Shown here: positions 44,701 to 53,700 of the stretch, in pieces
Layout: every line of letters begins with the position of its first letter
Numbering within the stretch: the stretch's first letter is position 1
From: Notospermus geniculatus
Taxonomy: Eukaryota > Nemertea > Pilidiophora > Heteronemertea > Lineidae
Direction: 5' to 3'
Assembly (NCBI GenBank): GCA_002633025.1
Contig: NMRB01000217.1
Span: 2,625 to 66,624, forward strand
Length of the DNA: 64,000 nucleotides
Notes under the pieces: model-generated
Databases searched by the model: none
What the model saw: the letters and a program-made list of their open reading frames with translations, nothing else
Told to the model about the DNA's origin: nothing
Made by a program: the position numbers and the translations under genes

Positions 44701-47700
44701 GGATTACTCCCCAAAATACCGATGGCCACTCCTTATGTTCAGTTATATTTGTTTTTTTCAGAGCCCTCAGGCGAGAAAGACAGACATAATCGATCTTGCT
44801 GTCCAGCATATCAAAGAACTACATGGTCACGTGATAGCACGGAATCAGGAAGACTGTAAGTATTTTTGTGTGCCCGAAACGTCGGTATTTTCCGATTCAC
44901 TTGCCTTTGAATGGTAGAATTGCACAGTCCGTCATGGAACCCCAGAGCGAGATACCGACACGGAGTTGAACCAATCAAAAGCAAGTTCCCCGGCCTTGCG
45001 ATGGTGGCGCCCCTGGTGGCCTGATTGTAATGTAACCTGTTGATTCACAGCCGTCACACGCATTTCCTCATACCGATGTTTTTCAAACGAAAAAGACAGT
45101 GTTGAACAATGTTAATCAAAACGCGTTCCTGTAGGCGAAATTCAAATCAAAGGCAATGGAAAGATTTGAAGATTTTCCCAAGGATTTCATGATGGGCGTG
45201 ACCTCTCACCCCTGCGCGGGAACATTCCCCGGATGGTGGAGACAATGTCCCGGCTGCCCGGCAGATGGTGTCGTGGGATCAGGGACCCCGGGCACGCGTC
45301 TGGACCAAGGGTTGGCCCAGCATCCACTAATTGGTGACGCGCACACCTGTAGGACTCGTGCCACAATGGCAATGCGAATAACCCGCGAGACAAAAGGTTA
45401 GAAAGTTCTTATGCTTGAGATTGTAATATTGAAGGCAACTCGAAGTACTTGGGGGATACTAAAACTCGATGTGGGATGACTCGTGCCTGTGTGTGCGCCT
45501 AGAATAGCATTGTTACCGAAATTAAACCAGCGTTGATGCAGCGCCGCTTTGTTATTGTCCTATTCTTGGGGGTGATTGTTCTCTCAAGGGGCACCAGGTG
45601 GTGGCAGCCTCGTTTTGGAAGCGAGGATTCCATCGGGCGTGTGCCAGGCGAGGAATAGCTCGGTGTGGTGGCACGCGTTTATTGATGTATTGGAATCCAG
45701 CGTTGCGTCCGAGTTTTTTCTGAATGTGGCTTTCGGATGAGAAGGTAATTTTGCCCGGGGCTTGCGCTGATGCAAAAGATCTGTGGGGCCGTTCTCCCCA
45801 GCATGGCCAACAAACGTACCTCGTGTAAGTTGGGAGTACTATCCGATAACGCTATTGTGAGTTTTGGCTTGGTACAGTCGCACAAGCGAATAAATGTGTC
45901 TACCTATAATGACGTGAGATGGTTGAGGAGACACCCTGTAATCTCCGTGACTTGGTAGCCACGCGCCCAATATTCGCGGCTACACCAGTCCATCTTGCAA
46001 TTGAAATTCATTGCCATAGAATGGAAATATTGGGAGCAGCGATTTGCCAGTAACAATGGCAGATTATTTCAATAGGTGACTGTAGGCGTGGCAGGTGCTG
46101 AGGCCCTCTGACCCGCCTTCAGGCGGCGTTCCCACGGTATGGTCCACCTGCTATCGGGGAGTCGGCACACTGCTCAATGTTGGAGTTTAATGAACGAGTG
46201 TCAATTCGACAATTAAGGGTTAAGCTTCAGCAGGTAGCAGGGATGTCTCGGCGACAGACAGTCTCCACGATGATGACCTTATGCCTCTAGTCAGAGTTAG
46301 AAGACACGCTGAGCAAAACAATCTGCGCAATACCTGTCGAGATTGGCGCTGAAAAAAGGTTAATGCGGCGGTAAATCTTCATTGCGGGACACCATTCCTG
46401 TCGTCTGAAGATACGGTAGGCATGAAAAACATGATAGGCTACTGTCAAGGAAGAGTTAACCAAAGAAACTCACACTGTTCATGAAACAAATGCAAATCAC
46501 CCTGAAAAACTTTTCTTCATCAAAATGACGAACTTAGGTTCGTTTTCCATTATCACCAAACTGAGTATCTATTAAATGGGTGTATAAAAAACAAAGACCT
46601 AAGACCTAAGACCTAGGACCCAGTAAAAAACGCAGACCTCACAAGGTAAAAAACAAAGACCCAGGTAAAAAACGCAGACCTCACAAGGTAAAAAACTAAG
46701 ACCCAGGTAAAAAACGCAGACCTCACAAGGTAAAAAACTAAGACCCAGGTAAAAAACGCAGACCTCACAAGGTAAAAAACTAAGACCCAGGTAAAAAACG
46801 CAGACCTCACAAGGTAAAAAACTAAGACCCAGGTAAAAAACGCAGACCTCACAAGGTAAAAAACTAAGACCCAGGTAAAAAACGCAGACCTCACAAGGTA
46901 AAAAACTAAGACCCAGGTAAAAAACGCAGACCTCACAAGGTAAAAAACTAAGACCCAGGTAAAAAACGCAGACCTCACAAGGTAAAAAACTAAGACCCAG
47001 GTAAAAAACGCAGACCTCACAAGGTAAAAAACTAAGACCCAGGTAAAAAACGCAGACCTCACAAGGTAAAAAACTAAGACCCAGGTAAAAAACGCAGACC
47101 TCACAAGGTAAAAAACTAAGACCCAGGTAAAAAACGCAGACCTCACAAGGTAAAAAACTAAGACCCAGGTAAAAAACGCAGACCTCACAAGGTAAAAAAC
47201 TAAGACCCAGGTAAAAAACGCAGACCTCACAAGGTAAAAAACTAAGACCCAGGTAAAAAACGCAGACCTCACAAGGTAAAAAACTAAGACCCAGGTAAAA
47301 AACGCAGACCTCACAAGGTAAAAAACTAANCCCCCCCCCCCCCCGCCCCCTATTTGAAAATAGGTGTAGGTGATGCACTTGCAACTACTGTTGGCTTTTC
47401 ATCAACATATGCACTTTGGTTAGTGTGTTGGGTGATCAAGCCAACTGATGGTCATTCTGGTCATTGATCTCTCACAAACGATCAAAAGAGGAGTAACTCA
47501 GATTCCAGCCTGGTGTGCAGTTGTCAGGGTGATGTTTTACATCATTCTGAATCTCCTACCCTCACACTAATCGCTTCACGACAATTTCCTCTTTCTGAAC
47601 AATAGCGCCACTGTCATAGGAGGTCACTGTTTGAAGGAATCCAACATATTAAAAGGATTTCCTGGTAACAACAGCTGTTGAGGCCAAATATTTGCTCTTA

Positions 47701-50700
47701 GCAGTAATTAAAAACAAATATTTCGCTTGATTTCTTAATATTTGCTGTTTATCAACTTGGTATTGTGGCACAAAGTCTTATTCTCCATTGAAAACTGTGT
47801 CTTAAAACTTTATGAAAGGTGGTACCTATGTAATGTGGCCTAGGATAGTCATCCCAAAGCGGTAACTCACGCTGTACTTATCACTCCACGTGTAGGCTTA
47901 TAGACATGAGGGGCCAATATCTCATGCATAGGCCTATTTGTCACTACCACTGAATGCATCAGGTCTTCACCTATAGGCCTACCGTACGTACCTATACCAT
48001 CATCACGTAGGCCTCCTTTAATAACTTCTTAGATGTCGTGACCAGTCATAGTAAACCAGTCGTACATGTATAAAGAACAATATTCCAAATGGGTCTTAGT
48101 TTTTTACCTTGTGAGGTCTGCGTTTTTTACCTGGGTCTTAGTTTTTTACCTTGTGAGGTCTGCGTTTTTTACCTGGGTCTTAGTTTTTTACTTTGTGAGG
48201 TCTGCGTTTTNAAAATGACGAACCTGGACTTGTCATTTTGACGAATTTGACTCAGTTTGGTGATAATGAAAACGAACTTAAGTTCGTCATTTTGATGAAG
48301 AAAAGTTTTTCAATGCAGGGTGTGACGTTCGCGAGGATTGACCTGCAGTCTAGAAAAAGGATTGTTTGTTTCGATCCGTCTCCGTGCCAGATGGTGAACT
48401 GGTTTTCAGGAGAGACTAGACATGTCCGAACTGTTCCCTGTATTAAAGGGCGGCCGTCCATTGGAGCGTTTCCGCGCACGGAAACGCTCCAATGTAAAGC
48501 CGCCCTAAAACTAGCTAAAAACAAGCAGGTAAACCGTCGAAGGACTCTCCGCCCCTGTGAAATCCATGCCATTCACCGCAAAACGCGGCGGGAAACCGAC
48601 TAGTGGAAACGGGGTTTTGAAACCTTCACAAAACGATTTCTGCGCACCGCATGCAGAAGAAGTTTTGTCCTTGTCCTTGTTGTCAACCATTTGTCGTCAA
48701 TTGCCAAAAGGGATTATACAACTGCCAAAAATTCATTAACTCGCTTATGAATTTTTGCTGCTAACGTCATCCATGCCGTTGAATCGAATTGTTGGTACAT
48801 TGTATAAACATTCTTTCCTGAGGGACTGATCGAGTCCCTCTTTGCGTCATCATCAAAGGACAGATTCAGTGCAATCAATCCAGAACGAAAGGCCAGACTT
48901 GTGTTTTAGTGCTTCGTTTTCCACCACTGAGACCACAATGGCGCGTTCGGCGGTTCTCGAACTGCCGGCCGACTTGTAACTCGTACAATGTAAAGAAACG
49001 AGGCATTGCAGGCTTCAAACAACTTCCTGTCTTCGGGTCATAATTATACACAATTGTACGCAAAAATTCCACCTGATTTGTGGCATTTCTCTCGTACGAA
49101 GGAGGACATCGAAATCCTCATTGCCCAAGATGCCACGCCTGCTTCGCATCAAACAACGTACCGGCAAGATAATTCTCTGTGCCTGGTCAGCCATACTGAC
49201 AATGAACTGCAGAAAATGAAAGCCAACTTTGGTGCACAGATTTATTACAAGCGGGATTACAAGATGACTTCAGGGCTATAGACAAAGAAAAATCCATCTG
49301 TCTCGCAGGCTGCGTCCATTTTTCACCGAGGCAAAAACAGCTGGGCATGTCAAACGAAAGGCGTACTCCACAGCGGTACCTTCCTTCCCTCCGACTCAGC
49401 GCACCTGTAATTCCCCTAATCACCAACGGCTTGCCTTCATTAACGTTATCATCGCATCGGAAAAAATGCCTCTGTTTCTTCTCATGGCTGGCCATGCTGC
49501 GGGATACGTCCAACCTCGTCCCCAATTTGTACCTGACAATCGGTGAAATGGAATGACACACGGTGGAGCTAGTAGCTGTGAACTCCCTGAAACGAGGTTG
49601 AAATGAACGAACGAATTTTCGGCTCGGCGACTCTGTCATGTTTCTTTGATATATCTATGGTCTAATGTAGCAGTGATTCTGACACCTTAGGTTGGGATGA
49701 ATCCGAAGTAGGGTAACCACGGGGCATCGTCGAGGTGTATTGACTCGGCCTGGATCTTTTGTCACCTTGTCATACGTGACTTGTCATTGAGCTGTTCCAG
49801 GGATGCAGGCGACACAAAGAGTATTTACCAAGGCGCGTCAAAAACAAGGATTTATTAATCGAAACCATATATTCATGGTCAATTTCGCAAATTCTGCTTT
49901 GGACTTGTGTTATTTTCTGCCTCGAGAATCCGTTTGCCAGGTCGTGCTTCCGCGCCAACTGTCGGCCGAGGGCCTAAATCAGATTTCCGCAACATCAGCA
50001 AATTATCATTTTTTATTGTCGAAAAAGAGAAGAAAAAAGAAAAGTTCTTAAAATTCGTTTCAATTGGCGACCAATTTGTAAACGACAAATTTGTGCTTAC
50101 CTGGACAAGGGACAGTTTACCGGCGTTCCCGCCTGCGCCCAAACCTGGATTTCCATAACGTCTGTGTTTACACAAAACCTGACAACCTGCCCGGACAGGC
50201 ACATTTGACAGCAAGCAGCGATAGCAATCGCACGTTTCAAGTAGGCCCACGTGGGGGTACGCAAGCTACTCAAGCCTTTCGCGTGTCGGGTTCGAGTTGA
50301 AAAAGCAAACTCATCAGGATTTTAACCTCTGACTTTCATATTGGATAAATTCACTTGTCTTCATGGTGGATTGTAATAACTCGTGTAAGTTCGGTAAGTT
50401 GCATTGCTCTTACTATCCACACTGTTAGAAATAACAGAAGATTTTACAGAAAATCTGTGCAGCAGAGTCCCCAGGACGGTTCTGTAAAATTACAGACCTG
50501 ATCTGTAAAATACGTGACTTGTCATTGAGCTGTTCCAGGGATGCAGGCGACACAAAGAGTATTTACCAAGGCGCGTCAAAAACAAGGATTTATTAATCGA
50601 AACGATATATTCACGGTCAATTTCGCAAATTCTGCTTCGGACTTGTGTTATTTTCTGCCTCGAGAATCCGTTTGCCGGGTCGTGCTTCCGCGTCAACTGT

Positions 50701-53700
50701 GGGCCGAGGGCCTAAATCAGATTTTCTCAACATCAGAAAATTATCATTTTTTATTGTGGAAAAACAGAAGAAAAATTCTTCAAATTCGTTTAAATTGGTG
50801 ACCAATTTGTAAACGACAAATTTTTGCTTACCTGGACAAGGGACAGTTTACCGGCGTTCCCGCCTGCGCCCAAACCTGGATTTCCATATTAACGTCTGTG
50901 TTTACACAAAACCTGACAACCTGCCCGGACAGGCACATTTGACAGCAAGCAGCGATAGCAATCGCACGTTTCAAGTAGGCCCACGTGGGGATACGCAAGC
51001 TACTCAAGCCTTTCGCGTGTCGGGTTCGAGTTGAAAAAGCAAACTCATCAGGATTTTAACCTCTGACTTTCATATTGGATAAATTCACTTGTCTTCATGG
51101 TGGATTGTAATAACTCGACGTGTAAGTTCGGTAAGTTGCATTGCTCTTACTATCCAGTTCATGAAATACTTTATCATATACCCGAGTACAGTATGTTCCG
51201 CGGTATCGCCTGGAACTGCAGCATTTTTCGTCAAAAACACCGCACAAAAACTAACGAAATCGACATGGAGGAATGCTGGCCGTCCTAAAATCACATTTCA
51301 TGTTCAATAATACAAGAACTGTTCGACTAATATGCGATAAATCGCCTGAAATCGAAGGGGGATGTCCGCTCCGACCACCATCATGATCCGGGGTGTGATA
51401 CGCGTTCCGTATCATCCCATTGATATGATACGCCCTCTGTTAACTAATAAGCTTTGATTTAAGGGGCTTTGCGAGGCCTTTTGGCTCACTTCCTGGAAAG
51501 ACACGGCCGTCTCACTCCGCTGGGCTCACTCCATCAACATTCGCGCATTAATACAAAAACAACAGTGCTCTGACATGGCGGATATGCATGCGGTGATACA
51601 AGTGGCATCGGTGGGGTATTTTTGTCATTTTTTGCGCTTCTTGTGGTATATGTACTCGTGATGATCTTTTGCCCGGAACCCCCTCGACCTTCGGTCTCGG
51701 GGGTTCCTGGCAAAAGATCACCACTCGTGTGTTCTGCTACCTCGGAAATCCCACTCGTGTGGTTTTATGATTGTATCTGCTCAGTTATAACGACAGTTCA
51801 TTCCAGGGATCGGATCCAGGGCGTAGCTCGACGGATGTGGTGAACACTGAGAGCGCGAAGCCCAAAGGGGACAGGTGTGACAGGAATCAGCGTCCTAGGA
51901 ATGCAGATCCTCCAAACAATAGCCCGCTATTGTGAGGTTATATTGGAATGGCCATGGTCTCTCTAGCCATATATTCTAATCCCTCGCTAAACAATAAGAC
52001 CGGACTTTGATTCCAGGGGGACTTGGATTCCTTTCACACCTGGCCTCCCTATTAAGTGCTTTTAGATGCATTTTCCTGGCATCTGAGAGCAAAATAGAGC
52101 TTACAAACAGACTAATTTAAAAAGAAGCTAAAAAAATCATTGCTCTGCCAACGCCCCCCCCCCCGGATCCGACCCTGTATTCGCAGATCAGCGGGCCGCA
52201 TTTTTCACCATGTGATTGAATCCTGATTATGAATGCCAAGGATTACCATCATGGCGACATGGCGAGAAAGGCGGCTGATCTAGAAATATCGAATGAACTG
52301 TCGTTATAACTGAGTAGAGACATACTACGTTCAATTGACCTTGGATCAATTTAATGGAATACCAATGGTAAGGTGCCAAACATTGGTCATCCTATGCTTA
52401 AAAAACACCCCACCCCTCGCTACCAAAATAATGAACGGCCACCACGCACATAAACGCCAGTTTTGTTTACATTTAATCGTTCTTAGAATTAAACACCAAC
52501 CAACACCCGTAAGTTCGTGGCATTTGCAACCAGGTATATCCCTGCCAGATCCAAATATGCAATGAATAGATTGACAAGACTTGCACAGAGACAACTTGTC
52601 AGGAATGATATATTGTGCACTTCCAAGAATTTATAAATCGTGAATAGGCGTGTTGTCTGCTGAGGAGAAAGCACAAAAAAGCTCGCCAAAGAATCTGCCA
52701 CACAATTCAAACTTTCTGTAAATCGTATGACAAGTTTTGATGATTGAGGACGATTCTGATGTCTTCGTATACATGTACGTCAGGTTTTCTCCACGAACGT
52801 GGGCGATTTGAAAGGATGCTCCAAAACTCTGAGTTGGGAGGATGGTTAGGACGCGAAATCGTGGACTGATCATCGGACAACCGACTGAAGCCGTGAAAAA
52901 TCATTTTGTGCACTCAAAGTCTTGCGGCAGATGTCGAATCGAACAGCTCCGCTCAATTTACGTTTTAAAACCTCTACTAGTACTTCACATTCTTTCCCCA
53001 TGAATTTTATTCAGACCTTATAGAAAAAGGTACATGAACAACTTTGAGAAACATATTTGTTAACAAACTGTGGAAACACCACAGAACATTCTGGTCATCA
53101 TCGGTGCTGCCATCTACACTAGGCTCCGAGCTGTGACGCAACAGTCGGTAGGCCTGAAGCGGGGTTCATTGGCGCACGCGGGATCCGGTCCGTTTTCAGT
53201 CCGTTTGCCCCTAGTTTTCCGGATTTGAAACGCAAAAGTCCATTTGATCTATTTTCTACGGACCTGAATCGGACAAAATCCGTGTGCCAATGAACCCCGC
53301 TTAAAGCAAGGTTCATTGGCACACGGAATTGGTCCGGTTCTTGTCCGTAAAAATCTATCAAATGGACTTCAGCGTTGTCGTATCCGGAAAACTAGGGGCA
53401 AACGGACTGGAAACGGATCGGATCCGTGTGCCAATGAACCTTGCTTAAAGCTAAGCGCACATGTCCGACAAAAAGCCTTCCGAAATGTGTACGTTTATCG
53501 GATCCATTCACCGGATGCACTTTAACGCACGGCAACACCGCGCACATGTATGCGTTAAAATTCGCAGCACCGAGGGATGTCAGTTTTTCCTTCATTGAGA
53601 AAATCGAAGGGTTATCCCAAAATTACGTCATTATAAAGGAATTCCTTCCGAATACCGGACGGCAACAGTTATTTTTGACGGATGAATGGATCAGGTTGTT

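Larger units (their letters stand above)
43152..45552. repeat. About 1.2-kb tandem duplication containing the helix-2 exon
   Basis: Unit 1 is about 43152-44397 and unit 2 about 44398-45552. Both start GATCGCCCGTTTTCACAGTG and end CAGCGTTGATGCAGCGCCGC followed by TTTGT. They differ by scattered substitutions and small indels, including an extra GGTTAGAAAG stutter in unit 1 near 44218-44245. Confidence 0.92.

Noticed and set aside
43906-45401. 81-codon frames present in both units of the bHLH duplication
   Set aside because: They appear twice only because the DNA is duplicated; they lie in intron and have no splice or family support.
46600-47330. CRISPR-like regular array
   Set aside because: There are no unique spacers between repeats, and the genome is animal; it is a plain minisatellite.
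46599-47384. Long repeat-only open frames on the minus strand (261 and 233 codons)
   Set aside because: They are pure translations of a 42-bp minisatellite, whose period is a multiple of three; two frames are open at once and there is no unique coding sequence.
49187-49639. 150-codon minus-strand frame in the bHLH intron
   Set aside because: No family motif, no splice context and low-complexity composition; chance ORF is more likely.
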